A stretch of 64,000 nt of DNA from Pseudomonas kribbensis. GTDB lineage: Bacteria > Pseudomonadota > Gammaproteobacteria > Pseudomonadales > Pseudomonadaceae. This document shows positions 1 through 12,069 of the stretch, piece by piece. The notes beneath the pieces are model-generated. The model searched no databases. It saw only the letters and a program-made list of their open reading frames with translations, and had not been told where the DNA came from. The position numbers were made by a program, and so were the translations under genes. The stretch spans positions 5,064,501 to 5,128,500 of the forward strand of contig NZ_CP029608.1 in assembly GCF_003352185.1 (NCBI RefSeq). Direction: 5' to 3'. Positions within the stretch are counted from its first letter, which is position 1. Every line of letters starts with the position of its first letter.

Positions 1-1
1 C

Positions 2-1357
2 TCAAGAACCGGCCAGCAGCGCCGCTTCGCCCTCCTCCGGCACTTTCACGAACACCTTGTATTTGGCCCCCTCCATGGCTTCGAAACTGATCAGTTTGTC
101 CACCAGCAGCGCACTCAGCACCTTGCCGGCATTGAGCAGCAACATGCCGTTATCGGCATTGAGGTTGCGCGCCAGGATCATCCCCGCCGCCAGCTCCCGG
201 GTGCCCAGCACCTTGACGCTGGGATCGGTCAGGGTGATATCGCTGACCAGCGCGCAGACCTTGATGAAGTCCTCGATCAGCTCGGGATCGTAAAGCCTGC
301 CGGAGTACTGGCGCAGGTACAGCAACGCCTCGTCGCTGTTCATCTGCCGCTCGAGAATCAACCCGCGCTGCAACTCGACGAAATCCACCGCCAGTTTCAA
401 CAGCCGCGAGCCCAAGGGAATGGCCTCACCCTTGAGCCGATCGGGAAACCCGCTGCCGTCCCAGTGTTCCTGATGGTGCAGGATCAGCCGCGCGGCATCC
501 TTCATCGGGTCCAGGGTCATCAGCAGCGACTCGCTCTGTTTCGGATAACCCCGATAGCGGTCGCGGTCAGTGCTGTGCAACAGGTCCGAAGGGGTGGTCA
601 TCATGCTGTCGGTCCAGCTCAGCTTGCCGATGTTGTACAGCGCGGCGGCCATGGTCAGGTCGCGGCTGGCGGCTTCGTCCAGCCGATGCACCTTGCAGTA
701 GCCGCGCACCAGTTCGATGATCTGCCGGTTGGTCTGCTTGGCCGGCGGCAGGCGCAGGTTGGCCAGCAGCGAGAACACTTCGGTGCCGGTCACATAGCTG
801 TGCTTGAGCTCCTCGTAAGCCAGATCAAGCATGTCGGCGGTCTGCTGCAGCTCGGCGGTACGGGCGCTGACATGCTTTTCCAGGGTGCTGTTGAGCAACT
901 TCAACTGATCGTTCTGCACCCGGGTCAGTCGCTCCAGACGCTCGCGCTCACGGGCCAGATGCTGATGTTCCAGGGCCTGACGCAGGATCAGGAGCATTTC
1001 CTCGTCATTCCAGGGTTTGCTGATGTAGCGGTCGATCTGGCCCTCGTTGATGGCCTTGATGATCGCCGAAGGGTCGGCATAGCCCGTCAACATGATCCGC
1101 GTGGTCGCCGGGTACAACTGACGAACGCTGGCCAGCAGCGTGGCGCCGTCCATATTGGGCATCCGCGCGTCACTCATCACCAGATCGACCGGACGTTGCG
1201 CCAGCATTTCCAGCGCCTGGGCACCGCTGCTGGCGAGCAACACCTCATAGGGCTGGCCCCGCAGCAGGCGGCGCAGGCTGTTGAGGATCGACTCTTCGTC
1301 ATCGACCAGCAACACGGCAGGCCGATGGGCCGGAGTCGGGGCGGATTGCTCTTCCAT
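2..1357 (-). CDS. Response regulator with degenerate HD-GYP-like output domain
   Basis: 451 residues. An N-terminal receiver domain spans about residues 14-130 with the acidic pair D19-D20, phosphoacceptor D63 and conserved K114. A helical, probably coiled-coil linker (about 130-185) leads to an HD-GYP-like domain (about 195-335). The GYP side is well kept (HHQEHWDGSGFPDRLKG, 294-310), but the HD dyad of the usual HDIGK reads YNIGK (241-245) and the first metal-binding His seems absent, so c-di-GMP hydrolysis is doubtful. A small C-terminal region (about 375-451) follows. The gene is divergent from the c-di-GMP operon that starts at 1606, with a 248-bp shared upstream region, so a role in the same pathway is likely. 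The family assignment is good; the lack of catalysis is inferred from missing residues. The stop codon lies at bases 2-4, so the gene is complete. Confidence 0.88.
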   Translation of the reverse strand: MEEQSAPTPAHRPAVLLVDDEESILNSLRRLLRGQPYEVLLASSGAQALEMLAQRPVDLVMSDARMPNMDGATLLASVRQLYPATTRIMLTGYADPSAIIKAINEGQIDRYISKPWNDEEMLLILRQALEHQHLARERERLERLTRVQNDQLKLLNSTLEKHVSARTAELQQTADMLDLAYEELKHSYVTGTEVFSLLANLRLPPAKQTNRQIIELVRGYCKVHRLDEAASRDLTMAAALYNIGKLSWTDSMMTTPSDLLHSTDRDRYRGYPKQSESLLMTLDPMKDAARLILHHQEHWDGSGFPDRLKGEAIPLGSRLLKLAVDFVELQRGLILERQMNSDEALLYLRQYSGRLYDPELIEDFIKVCALVSDITLTDPSVKVLGTRELAAGMILARNLNADNGMLLLNAGKVLSALLVDKLISFEAMEGAKYKVFVKVPEEGEAALLAGS

Positions 1358-1605
1358 GGCGAGGCCTCGCGAATGACGATGGACGTGGCAGGCGTGTCGA
1401 CAGACCTCCTCCCTTGCCCGCGCCTGAGTGACAGGCTAGATGATTTTTGCGCCGGGACCGCGCAAGTCATCGGGTAAGGCGAAGTACCCACAGGGCAACT
1501 ATGCTCAAGTCGCTGGACGACACCATCAGCCTGCGCGCAGGCCTGTGATGAGGGGAAAAGGATGCTCCCGATGACGATCGTGCGTGAACTTGCGGGTAGG
1601 GCGCC

Positions 1606-3476
<1,871 letters not shown>

Positions 3477-3480
<4 letters not shown>

Positions 3481-5351
3481 AAACGCCTTTTCCCCAGACC
3501 AACCGGCGCATTCTGATCGTCGACGATACGCCGGCGATCCATGCCGATTTCCGCAAGATCCTCGCCCCCGAGACGGCGGCTGAAGCGGATCTGAGCGGTC
3601 TCGAACAAACGCTGTTCGGCACCCGTCAGTCGCCGCACCTGACCTTTCAGCTCGATTCCGCCTATCAGGGCCAGGAAGCGTTGAAACTGGTGCAACACGC
3701 GCTGGACGAAGGTCGCCCTTATGCCCTCGCCTTCACCGACATGCGGATGCCGCCCGGTTGGGACGGCCTGGAGACCATCGAAAAACTGTGGGAGGTCGAT
3801 CCGAACCTGCAAATCGCCTTGTGCACCGCCTACTCCGACTACAGCTGGGAAGCCATGGCCGAACGGCTGGAATTCGGCGATCAGTTGCTGATCCTGAAAA
3901 AGCCGTTCGACACCCTGGAAATCCGTCAGATGGCCAATGCCCTGACCTGGAAATGGCAACTGGCCCAGGACGCGGCGCTGAAGTTGCTCAGCCTTGAGCA
4001 GACCGTCGAAGCCCGGGTGCATGAGCTGCTCAAGGTCTCGCGCCTGTTGCAGTACGACAGCCTCACGGGCCTGCCCAACAGCACCTTGCTCGGTGACCGT
4101 CTGACTCAGTCACTGGCCGCTTGCCGGCGCCATGACAAACAACTGGTCGTGATGTTTCTCGGCCTGGATCGCTTCAAGCGCATCAACAATGCCCTGGGCC
4201 ATCCGGCGGGCGACGAGATGCTCAAGCGGGTCGGCCAGCAACTGCTGGCCTGTTTGCGCGAATCGGACTCGGTGTTTCGCTACGGCTCCGACGAATTCGT
4301 GGTGATGCTCAGCGACATCAATCACCCGCAACAGACCCGCAGCATCGCCGAAAAGCTGCTGGCGGCCATCCGTGAGCCTCAGACAATTGTCGGTCATGAC
4401 GTCAGTGTCACCGCCAGCGTGGGCATCAGCCTTTATCCGGACGATGGACTGGAGGCCATCGACCTGATCAAAAAAGCCGAGACGGCCATGCGCAATGCCA
4501 AGGAAAGCGGCCCGAACGAAATCGGTTTCTTCATCGAGGCCATGAACCAGCGCGCCCGGGAACAGCACGGTATCGAGTCGGGCATTCGCCTGGCTCTGCA
4601 ACGGCACGAATTCGTCCTGCACTACCAGCCGAAAATCGATCTGGGCAGCGGCCGGGTGGTGGGCGCCGAGGCGCTGGTACGCTGGCAGAAACCGGGACAT
4701 GGCTGGGTGTATCCATCGGAGTTCATCCCCGTGGCCGAAGACAGCGGCCTGATCGTGCCGCTGAGCAAATGGGTGCTGGGCGAGGCGTGCCGTCAGACAC
4801 GGGACTGGCAAAAAGCCGGGTTGCCGCCAATCCGCATGTCGGTCAACACCTCGGCCATCGACTTTCGTCAGCGCCTGTTTGTCGAGGGCATCGAACAGGT
4901 GCTCAAAGAGACCGGGCTGGATCCAGCCCTGCTGGAACTGGAAATAACCGAAGGCGTACTGATGCAGAACGTCGATGCGACCATGAGCGCGTTGAACCGG
5001 CTCAAGGCCTTGGGCGTCAGGCTGGCCATCGATGATTTCGGCACCGGCTATTCCAGCCTGAGTTACCTGCGGCGGTTCCCCATCGATGTGCTGAAGATCG
5101 ATCAGTCGTTCATTCGCGGCCTGAGCCATGACAGCAGCGATGCCGCGCTGGTCGGCGCGATCATCAGCCTGGGCAAGAGCCTGAACCTGAACGTCATCGC
5201 CGAAGGCGTGGAGACCGCACAACAACTGGCCTTTCTCAGGGCCCACGACTGCGAGGAGGGCCAGGGTTTCTACTTCAGCAAAGCCTTGCCGGCGGACGCC
5301 TTCGCCCACCTGCTGGTGGACGGGTTGCCTGGTCCCTGGAGCGTTGCATGA
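3477..5351 (+). CDS. REC-GGDEF-EAL protein, predicted c-di-GMP phosphodiesterase (GGDEF degenerate)
   Basis: 624 residues, the same length and layout as the preceding paralogue. The receiver domain has phosphoacceptor D88 and the same ILKKPFD motif. The GGDEF motif is GSDEF (270-274) and the upstream metal-binding Asp of the usual FxDLDxFK is Gly (FLGLDRFK), so cyclase activity is improbable. The EAL domain is intact: GAEALVRW (397-403 region), N457 in SVNTS, E489 in LELEITE, D519-D520 in [11 protein letters not shown]540 in KIDQ, AEGVET (575-580) and a [10 protein letters not shown] end. It should linearise c-di-GMP to pGpG. Its ATG overlaps the previous stop as ATGA, implying translational coupling with the predicted cyclase. 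The receiver has the same inserted loop between the acidic pair and the phosphoacceptor as its two neighbours, suggesting a common kinase. Confidence 0.91.
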
Positions 5352-6316
5352 ACACGCCGACGATGGGCCTGTCGCGCAGTGTTTTGTTCCTGATGCTTCT
5401 CGCGCCCTGGGCCAATAGCTTTGCCGCGCCGCTGGACGAGCCGCTGAAACCGCTACCCGACATTCCGAAACAGGATCCGAAACGCGTCGAGCTGGGCCGT
5501 CGGCTTTTTCAGGATCCACGGTTATCGGTCAACAACACCCTGTCCTGCGCCAGTTGCCATCAACTGGACAAGAACGGCGCTGACAGCCGGGCCCTTTCCC
5601 TGGGCTTCGATGGCCAGCCGGTGGCGGTCAATACCCCGACCGTGCTCAACGCCAGCCTCAATTTCCGCCAGTTCTGGGACGGTCGCGTGGAAACGCTGGA
5701 AGAGCAGACCAGCGGCGTCATCACCAGCCCCCACGAAATGGGCAGCGACTGGAACACTGTCGTGCAGCGGATTGCCGACGATTCCGGCTATCGCCAGTCT
5801 TTCAGTGCCGCCTACCCGGATGCCGTGACGCAAGCCAATATCCAGAACGCCCTGACGAGCTACGAACGCACGTTGCTGACACCCGGCTCTCGCTTCGATC
5901 AGTACCTGCTCGGCAACACCGAGATCCTGACCCTCGATGAGAAATACGGCTATCAGCGCTTCAAGGACTACGGCTGCATTGCCTGCCATCAGGGGGTAAA
6001 CATCGGCGGCAACATGTACCAGAAGTTCGGAGTGTTCGGTGACTACATCGCCGATCGCGGCAACCCGACGGTGGCGGATCAGGGCCGGTTCAACGTCACC
6101 GGCGACGAAAACGACCGGGCCGTGTTCAAGGTGCCGAGCCTGCGCAACGTGGCCCTGACCGCGCCGTACTTCCACGACGGCTCGGCGCCCACCCTGGAAC
6201 GGGCGGTGGATGTGATGTTCCAGTATCAGTTGGGGCGCATGCCGAGCGAGGAAGACAAGGCGCTGATCATCGAGTTTCTCAAGACCCTGACCGGACACTG
6301 GGAGGGTCAGTCATGA
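5348..6316 (+). CDS. Secreted diheme cytochrome c peroxidase (CcpA/MauG family)
   Basis: 322 residues. A signal peptide occupies residues 1 to about 27 (hydrophobic [14 protein letters not shown], then AP). Two c-type heme motifs are present, CASCH at 67-71 and CIACH at 210-214, with the family landmarks [12 protein letters not shown] (109-120) and [10 protein letters not shown] near 282. These fit the bacterial diheme cytochrome c peroxidase/MauG family, which reduces hydrogen peroxide in the periplasm or oxidises a partner. It overlaps the upstream phosphodiesterase gene by ATGA and the downstream histidine kinase gene by ATGA, so it sits in the middle of a signalling operon. This placement suggests it senses or processes a redox signal for the membrane kinase rather than serving only detoxification; that role is inference. 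Confidence 0.9.
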   Translation: MNTPTMGLSRSVLFLMLLAPWANSFAAPLDEPLKPLPDIPKQDPKRVELGRRLFQDPRLSVNNTLSCASCHQLDKNGADSRALSLGFDGQPVAVNTPTVLNASLNFRQFWDGRVETLEEQTSGVITSPHEMGSDWNTVVQRIADDSGYRQSFSAAYPDAVTQANIQNALTSYERTLLTPGSRFDQYLLGNTEILTLDEKYGYQRFKDYGCIACHQGVNIGGNMYQKFGVFGDYIADRGNPTVADQGRFNVTGDENDRAVFKVPSLRNVALTAPYFHDGSAPTLERAVDVMFQYQLGRMPSEEDKALIIEFLKTLTGHWEGQS

Positions 6317-8130
6317 TGACAACCGTCGCGGGGCGGCGCAGCCTGCTGTTGCTCAGCCTCCTGGCCGTATTGCTGGCCTCGGTCCTGGTGTTTCTGTACC
6401 TCAAGTCCAGTTCCGAGCAGACCACCACCTACACCGAATCCCGGGACCTGATCCGTCAGATCAAGCAACAGGATTCGCAGTGGGAAAGTGAAGTGCTCAA
6501 GGCCCGGGTGGCGATCACCCACAATTACGACCCGCTGGTCTCGCCGATGAACGAGATGAATCGCCTGTGGGCACGTTTCGAATCCATGGAATCCGGGCAT
6601 GGACGCGACGAATCCAGGCAATGGGACCATGCCCACGAACGCTACCTGGACGCCATGCAGGAAAAGACCCGTCTGGTGGAGCAGTTCAAGTCGCACAACG
6701 CGCTGTTGCGCAACTCCCTGGCATTTCTGCCGAGCGCCGAGGATGACATTCAGGCGCAACTGGCCAATCTGTCCGACCTCGACAAGATTCAATTGCAGAA
6801 CATCGTCACCGACACCTATGACCTGTTGCTCAGTGCACTCGAATTTGCCCAGGTCGCCTCCGACGACAAAGCGTCCGACATCGAGGTGGGTCTGAATAAA
6901 CTGGCGGTGAACGCGCAACGCCTGCCGGCGAATTTTCAGACCCCGATCCGGATCCTGAGCAATCACATTGCGCTGATTCTGCGCGAGCAACCGATCGTCA
7001 ATCGCCTGCTAGATCAGATCGAGGTCATTCCCGTGGCCGAGCGCCTGGACACCATCACCAACATGCTCGACCTGGATCAGCAACAGGCCGAACGAACCGA
7101 CCAGAAATACCATTTCTACCTGCTGCTGTTTTCCGTCCTGCTGATGTTGTCGCTGCTGTGGCTGGCCATCCGCCTGATCCGCAGTTTTGCCGAAATCAAC
7201 CGGGTCAATGCGGCCCTGCAAACGGCCAACGATGTGCTTGAACAACGGGTCGACGAGCGCACCCGCGAACTGAAGAACGTGCAGAGCGAATTGCTCGATG
7301 CCGCGCGACAGGCCGGCATGGCCGAAATCGCCACCAACGTGTTGCACAACGTCGGCAACGTGCTCAACAGCGTGAACATTTCCTCCGACCTGATCTCGCG
7401 AAAACTGCGCAGCAGCAAAGCCCTGGGGCTGGGCAAGGCGATGCAACTGATCAACGAACACCCAGACGACCTCGGGCCGTTTCTGACCGAGGACGCCAAA
7501 GGCAAGCTGCTGCCGGGCTACCTCAACCAACTGGTGGGCGCCATCGCCCAGGAACAGCAGGAAATGGCCGAGGAACTGGCGCAGATGAACAAGAGCGTCG
7601 ATCACATCAAGGACATCGTCGCCACCCAGCAATCCTATGCCGGCGCCAACAGCCTGACCGAGCCGCTGTACATCAACGAACTGCTCGAAGACGCCCTGCG
7701 CATGAACGCCGGCGCGCTGACCCGGCATCACGTCACGGTGGTCAAGGATTACGGCGACGTGCCCCAAGTGATGGGCGACAAGCACCGTCTGCTGCTGATC
7801 CTGATCAATCTGATCAGCAACGCCAAGTACGCGATGTCCGACCTCAGCAACCGCCCGCGGACCATGACCCTGGGCGTGAAGATCGTCGATGAAGGCTTTC
7901 TGGAGATCAGCGTCCGGGACGATGGCGAGGGCATCGCCCCGGAAAACATGACGCGGATCTTTGCCCACGGCTTCACCACCCGCAAGGATGGCCACGGCTT
8001 TGGCCTGCACAGTTGCGCCCTCGCGGCCATCGAGATGAACGGCCATCTCACCGCCCACAGCGACGGGCCGGGGCTGGGTGCGCTGTTCACCTTGCAGATC
8101 CCGCTTGTCACCGTAACGGAGAACGCATGA
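6313..8130 (+). CDS. Membrane sensor histidine kinase with helical periplasmic sensor domain
   Basis: 605 residues. Two membrane segments (about 9-31 and 267-288) enclose a mostly helical periplasmic region of some 235 residues, resembling the all-helical DAHL-type sensor found in Pseudomonas kinases. A coiled segment (295-335) leads to the dimerisation/phosphorylation region with the likely phospho-His H345 in NVLHNVGNVLNS. The ATPase domain has the N box (INLISNAKYAM, N503), the G1 box DDGEGI (536-541) and GHGFGLH (560-566). It overlaps both neighbours by ATGA. The periplasmic loop lies in the same compartment as the diheme peroxidase encoded just upstream, and the cytoplasmic part could phosphorylate the receiver domains encoded in the operon. 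The pairing is inferred from gene order. Confidence 0.88.
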   Translation: MMTTVAGRRSLLLLSLLAVLLASVLVFLYLKSSSEQTTTYTESRDLIRQIKQQDSQWESEVLKARVAITHNYDPLVSPMNEMNRLWARFESMESGHGRDESRQWDHAHERYLDAMQEKTRLVEQFKSHNALLRNSLAFLPSAEDDIQAQLANLSDLDKIQLQNIVTDTYDLLLSALEFAQVASDDKASDIEVGLNKLAVNAQRLPANFQTPIRILSNHIALILREQPIVNRLLDQIEVIPVAERLDTITNMLDLDQQQAERTDQKYHFYLLLFSVLLMLSLLWLAIRLIRSFAEINRVNAALQTANDVLEQRVDERTRELKNVQSELLDAARQAGMAEIATNVLHNVGNVLNSVNISSDLISRKLRSSKALGLGKAMQLINEHPDDLGPFLTEDAKGKLLPGYLNQLVGAIAQEQQEMAEELAQMNKSVDHIKDIVATQQSYAGANSLTEPLYINELLEDALRMNAGALTRHHVTVVKDYGDVPQVMGDKHRLLLILINLISNAKYAMSDLSNRPRTMTLGVKIVDEGFLEISVRDDGEGIAPENMTRIFAHGFTTRKDGHGFGLHSCALAAIEMNGHLTAHSDGPGLGALFTLQIPLVTVTENA

Positions 8131-9530
8131 GCGAACTGTCGAACCGCCGCATCCTGCTGATCGACGACATGCCGTCGATCCACGAAGACTTTCGCAAGAT
8201 CCTCACCCCGAACCGGGCGCAGTCGGCGGAACTGGACGAGATGGAGGCGGCCCTGTTCGGCGCCCCCGCCAAGCCCCGGCGGGCGATGTTCGAACTGGAC
8301 TCGGCCTATGGCGGCGAGGAAGGCCTGGCCAAACTCAACCTGGCTCTGCAGGAGCAATGCCCCTACGCCCTGGCCTTTGTCGACATGCGCATGCCCGACG
8401 GTTGGGACGGAGCGAAAACCATCGAGCAGTTGTGGCTGCAGGATCCGCAATTGCAGGTGGTGGTCTGCACCGCGTATTCCGATTATTCCTGGGATGAACT
8501 GCTGGATCGCCTGCACGCCCATGACCGCTTGCTGATCCTGAAAAAGCCCTTCGACAACATCGAAGTCCAGCAGATGGCCAACACCCTGCTGACCAAATGG
8601 CAGATGACCGAGCGCGCTTCATTGCAGATGCATCACCTGGAACATCTGGTGGACCAGCGCACGGCCCAGTTCAAACAGGCCAGCGAAGCCTTGCAGCGGG
8701 AAATCGACGAACGCAAGCAACTGGAAGGCCAGTTGGTGCAGTCGGAAAAACTCGCTTCGCTGGGGCAACTGGCCGCCGGGGTCGCCCACGAAATCAACAA
8801 CCCGATCGGCTTCATTTCCTCCAACCTCGGCACCCTCGACGGTTACTTCCAGCAACTGCTGGCCATGCTCGGCGCCTACCACTCAGCGGGGCAGGCCCTG
8901 GCTGCCGAGCCGGCTGCGCAGTTGCAACAAATGCGCGAGCACTTGGAAGTGGATTTTTTGCTGGAAGACATTCCGGTGCTGATCCGCGAATCCAAGGAAG
9001 GCATCGGCCGGGTCGGGCAGATCGTCAAGGACCTCAAGGACTTTTCCCGGGTCGACACCCAGCAGCAATGGCAGTGGGCGAACCTGCAGCAGGGCATCGA
9101 GTCGACCCTGAACATCGTCGCCAGCGAGCTCAAGTACAAGGCCGATGTGGTCAAGGAATATCAGGACCTTCCGGAGATCGAGTGCCTGCCCTCGCAGATC
9201 AATCAGGTCATCATGAACCTGGTGATCAACGCTGCGCAGGCCATGGGTGCCGAGCGCGGCACCATCACCCTGCGCACTGCGGTGCAGGGCGAGTCGGCGA
9301 TCATCGAAGTGGCCGACACCGGCTCGGGCATTGCCCCCGAGACCCTGCAGAAAATCTTCGACCCGTTTTTCACCACCAAACCCGTAGGCCAGGGGACAGG
9401 GCTGGGCCTGTCCCTGTCCTATGGCATCGTGAAGAAACACGGCGGGGATATTTCAGTCAGCAGCACGTTGGGCGCCGGCACCACGTTTCGCGTGCAACTG
9501 CCATTGCGCCAGACCCGGCCTGCGGCCTGA
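8127..9530 (+). CDS. Hybrid REC-histidine kinase (soluble)
   Basis: 467 residues from the ATG at 8127, which overlaps the previous stop (ATGA); an upstream in-frame extension would run into the previous gene and is not needed. The N-terminal receiver (about 8-160) has phosphoacceptor D86 and ILKKPFD, and is clearly related to the receivers of the two GGDEF-EAL proteins at 1606 and 3477, including the long loop before the phosphoacceptor. A coiled linker is followed by a HisKA region with H221 ([12 protein letters not shown]) and an ATPase domain with [14 protein letters not shown] and [12 protein letters not shown]. No membrane segment is visible. It may act as a relay between the membrane kinase and the c-di-GMP enzymes. 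It ends two bases before the convergent permease gene. Confidence 0.88.
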   Translation: MSELSNRRILLIDDMPSIHEDFRKILTPNRAQSAELDEMEAALFGAPAKPRRAMFELDSAYGGEEGLAKLNLALQEQCPYALAFVDMRMPDGWDGAKTIEQLWLQDPQLQVVVCTAYSDYSWDELLDRLHAHDRLLILKKPFDNIEVQQMANTLLTKWQMTERASLQMHHLEHLVDQRTAQFKQASEALQREIDERKQLEGQLVQSEKLASLGQLAAGVAHEINNPIGFISSNLGTLDGYFQQLLAMLGAYHSAGQALAAEPAAQLQQMREHLEVDFLLEDIPVLIRESKEGIGRVGQIVKDLKDFSRVDTQQQWQWANLQQGIESTLNIVASELKYKADVVKEYQDLPEIECLPSQINQVIMNLVINAAQAMGAERGTITLRTAVQGESAIIEVADTGSGIAPETLQKIFDPFFTTKPVGQGTGLGLSLSYGIVKKHGGDISVSSTLGAGTTFRVQLPLRQTRPAA

Positions 9531-9532
9531 GC

Positions 9533-10858
9533 TCAGGTCGCTTCCTGGAAATCCATTTCCGGTGGCTGGCGACGGAAACCGCCGGTCAGCACCGCCAGAT
9601 ACACCACGCCAATCGCCAGCCAGCTCAGGCCCAGATACACCGCCAGGTGATCGAGGCTGACCATCAGCCACAAGTCCGCCACCAGGCCGATGAACGGGAA
9701 CACCAGAAACAGCAGCAGCTCGCGCAGGCCTTTTTTCTCGCCACCGATCCAGTAGTGAAAAATCACTGACAGGTTGACCAGGCTGAAGGCCAGGAACGCG
9801 CCGAAGTTAATGAACGAGGTCGAGGTGGTCACGTCGAGTTTCAGCGCGAGCAATGCCACCACGGCGCAGAGCAGGATGCTGTTGACCGGCGTACCGAAGC
9901 GCTCGTGCAAGGTGCCGAAAAATGACTTCGGCAACACGCCGTCACGGCCCATCGCAAACAGCAGCCGCGAACCGCTGGCCTGGGCGGACAGACCCGAAGC
10001 GAACTGACCGACAATCAGGCCGATGAGGAAGATCGAGACGAACAGATCGCCGCCGATGTTGCGCGCAATCTCGTAGGCCGCCGAGTCGACGTTGTCGAAC
10101 TGGAACGACGGATGCGCGACCTGCACGAAGTACGACACGCCGACGAAGATCAGCCCGCCGATCAAGGTAATCAGCATGATTGCCCGAGGGATGGTGCGAC
10201 GTGCATCGCGGGTTTCTTCGGTGAGGGTGCTGACTGCATCGAAACCGAGGAACGAGTAGCAGGCGATGGCCGCGCCGCTCATGATCAGCGGCATCTGCAT
10301 GTCGCCGTTGAAGAACGGCTTGATCGACCACAGCGGCGTGCTGGCATCGCCGCCGACGTAATGCACGCACAGGGCGACGAAGGCGATCAGTACCAGAAAC
10401 TGCACCAGCATTAGCAAGGCGTTGATGCCGTTGGCCAGTTTCAGGCCGATGATGTTGATCGCGCTGGTGATGCCGATGAACGCCAGCACCCAGATCCACT
10501 GCGGGATCGACGGGAAGGCCGAAGCGAGGTACGCGGCACCGATCAGCCAGATCGCCATCGGCAGAAACAGATAATCGAGCAGCACCGCCCAACCGGCGAT
10601 GAAACCGAGTTTCGGGCTGATGGCCTTGCGCACATAGCTGTAGGCCGAGCCGGCCACCGGAAATGCAGCAGCCATGCGGCCATAACTCATGGCGGTGAAG
10701 AACATCGCCACCAGCGCCGCCAGATACGCGGCGGGCACCATGCCGGCGGTGGATTGGGCGAGGATGCCGAACGTGCCGAGGACAATGATCGGCGTCATGT
10801 AGGCGATGCCGAACAGCACCACCGACCCCAGCGAAAGGGTGCGTTGCAAACGAGCCAT
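9533..10858 (-). CDS. APC-superfamily amino acid/amine permease
   Basis: 441 residues from the ATG at 10858 (MARLQRTLSLG); a longer frame back to 11023 reads through a non-coding repeat and is rejected. About twelve hydrophobic segments are visible and the N-terminal pattern (GIAYMTPIIVLGTFG, then VAGSAYSYVRKAISP) is typical of the APC family, which moves amino acids or polyamines across the inner membrane. The substrate cannot be read from the sequence. The next gene on the same strand, across a repeat-containing 264-bp gap, is a nitrilase-superfamily amidase. Use of an amide or carbamoyl compound as a nitrogen source would fit both, but this is a guess. The gene converges on the signalling operon. 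Confidence 0.85.
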   Translation of the reverse strand: MARLQRTLSLGSVVLFGIAYMTPIIVLGTFGILAQSTAGMVPAAYLAALVAMFFTAMSYGRMAAAFPVAGSAYSYVRKAISPKLGFIAGWAVLLDYLFLPMAIWLIGAAYLASAFPSIPQWIWVLAFIGITSAINIIGLKLANGINALLMLVQFLVLIAFVALCVHYVGGDASTPLWSIKPFFNGDMQMPLIMSGAAIACYSFLGFDAVSTLTEETRDARRTIPRAIMLITLIGGLIFVGVSYFVQVAHPSFQFDNVDSAAYEIARNIGGDLFVSIFLIGLIVGQFASGLSAQASGSRLLFAMGRDGVLPKSFFGTLHERFGTPVNSILLCAVVALLALKLDVTTSTSFINFGAFLAFSLVNLSVIFHYWIGGEKKGLRELLLFLVFPFIGLVADLWLMVSLDHLAVYLGLSWLAIGVVYLAVLTGGFRRQPPEMDFQEAT

Positions 10859-11122
10859 GGGCGACTTACTCCGGATTTTATTGGATTTATGGCAGAGGCC
10901 GAGTTCGGCGAGTGTTTTGGGTGTTGCTTGTTTTTTTGTTCGACTGGAGATCCTTACCCCCTCACCCCAACCCTCTCCCCCAAGGGGGCGAGGGGGAAAG
11001 GGAGCAGATCGGGGGCTTTTCAAAACCTGAGTTCGACTTGATTCCTCAGGTCGATGTACTTCGAATGAACACCTCGGTCAGTCCCCTCTCCCTCTGGGAG
11101 AGGGTTAGGGTGAGGGCAGCGG
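10859..11122. repeat. Intergenic palindromic repeat (CCCTCACCC/GGGTGAGGG type)
   Basis: The gap between permease and amidase holds an inverted repeat. A 21-base left arm at 10959-10979 and a right arm at 11096-11116 are complementary with one mismatch and are 116 bases apart. Each end is itself a hairpin: CCCTCTCCC-TCT-GGGAGAGGG at 11084-11104 and a CCCTC/GAGGG stem around 10971-10994. Similar sequences recur in many gammaproteobacterial genomes as extragenic repeats, to the best of my recollection. No gene is seen here. Confidence 0.75.
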
Positions 11123-11944
11123 TCAACGGGCAGGAATCAAAAGCTCCCGAACACCGCCATCCCGCTCCACCACCTCCCCCGGCAACCTCAACCGCTGATC
11201 ATCCAGATACCGATAATCCTTGCGCGCCAGCGCCAGCTGACCGAAATCCAGTTCAACGCTGAACCGCCCTTCCTCACGCCCGGCCTCGAACAGCACCGTG
11301 CCCAGCGGATCCACCAGCGCACTGCCGCCGGCGAACATCAACCCGTCATCCCCGGCTTCCACGCGGTTGACCATCAGCGCAAACGCCTGGTTTTCCTGGG
11401 CCCGTGCCATGATCGCGGTGCGGTGAGTCGGCCCGTACGGGTCCATGTTGCCGTTGGTGACGATCAGCAATTCAGCCCCCAGTTGCGCCAGAGCACGGGC
11501 GGACTCCGGGAACTCGATGTCGTAGCAGATCAGCAGACCGACCCGCACGCCGTTCCACAGGCACGTGGCGTAACGGTCACCGGCCTCGAACACACCGCGA
11601 TCCGAGGCCCAGAGATGGGTCTTGCGGTATTTCAGGGCGATGCCTTCGGGGGTGATCAGCAGCGTGGTGTTGTAGAAGCGGCCGTTGTCGTTCTCGGCCA
11701 TGCCGATCACCACGGCGACGTTGCGTTCGCGGGCAGCGGCCTGCACCGCGCTGACGGTCGGCCCATCCAGCGGCTCGGCGATCTGCGCCACGGTGTCGAC
11801 GGTCGGGAAGCCCATCAGGTGGGTCTCGGGGAACACGATCAGTTGCGTGTCGGCGGGGCACGCAGCAATCGCCGCCAGGGCGCGTTCAAGGTTGTACGCC
11901 GTGTCTTTGTCACGGCCCGCCAGTTGGGCGAGTTCGACTTTCAT
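11123..11944 (-). CDS. Carbon-nitrogen hydrolase (nitrilase superfamily)
   Basis: 273 residues, the usual length for the superfamily. The catalytic triad is visible: Glu in VFPETHLMG, Lys in KYRKTHLW and Cys in LLICYDIEFPES. Such enzymes hydrolyse amides, carbamoyl groups or nitriles in the cytoplasm. The sequence has the general look of N-carbamoyl or omega-amide hydrolases, but I cannot name the substrate. The ATG at 11944 follows an AAGGAC-type ribosome binding site. It is divergent from the LuxR-type regulator at 12070 (125 bp apart), which may control it, and lies upstream of the APC permease on the same strand. Confidence 0.87.
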   Translation of the reverse strand: MKVELAQLAGRDKDTAYNLERALAAIAACPADTQLIVFPETHLMGFPTVDTVAQIAEPLDGPTVSAVQAAARERNVAVVIGMAENDNGRFYNTTLLITPEGIALKYRKTHLWASDRGVFEAGDRYATCLWNGVRVGLLICYDIEFPESARALAQLGAELLIVTNGNMDPYGPTHRTAIMARAQENQAFALMVNRVEAGDDGLMFAGGSALVDPLGTVLFEAGREEGRFSVELDFGQLALARKDYRYLDDQRLRLPGEVVERDGGVRELLIPAR

Positions 11945-12069
11945 GGGGAGTCCTTGTTATGAGCGCCGGGCGCCGAAAGATTGCCCGGCGGCTGTCTGTG
12001 GGCCAGTATGCTCGGCATTCGACCGGCCAGGGAATTACGCGGCCGGGGTAACCCGATAGGGGTAGAGGC

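Noticed and set aside
10859..11023. 55-residue N-terminal extension of the APC permease
   Set aside because: It would translate a palindromic extragenic repeat; the ATG at 10858 gives the normal family N-terminus.
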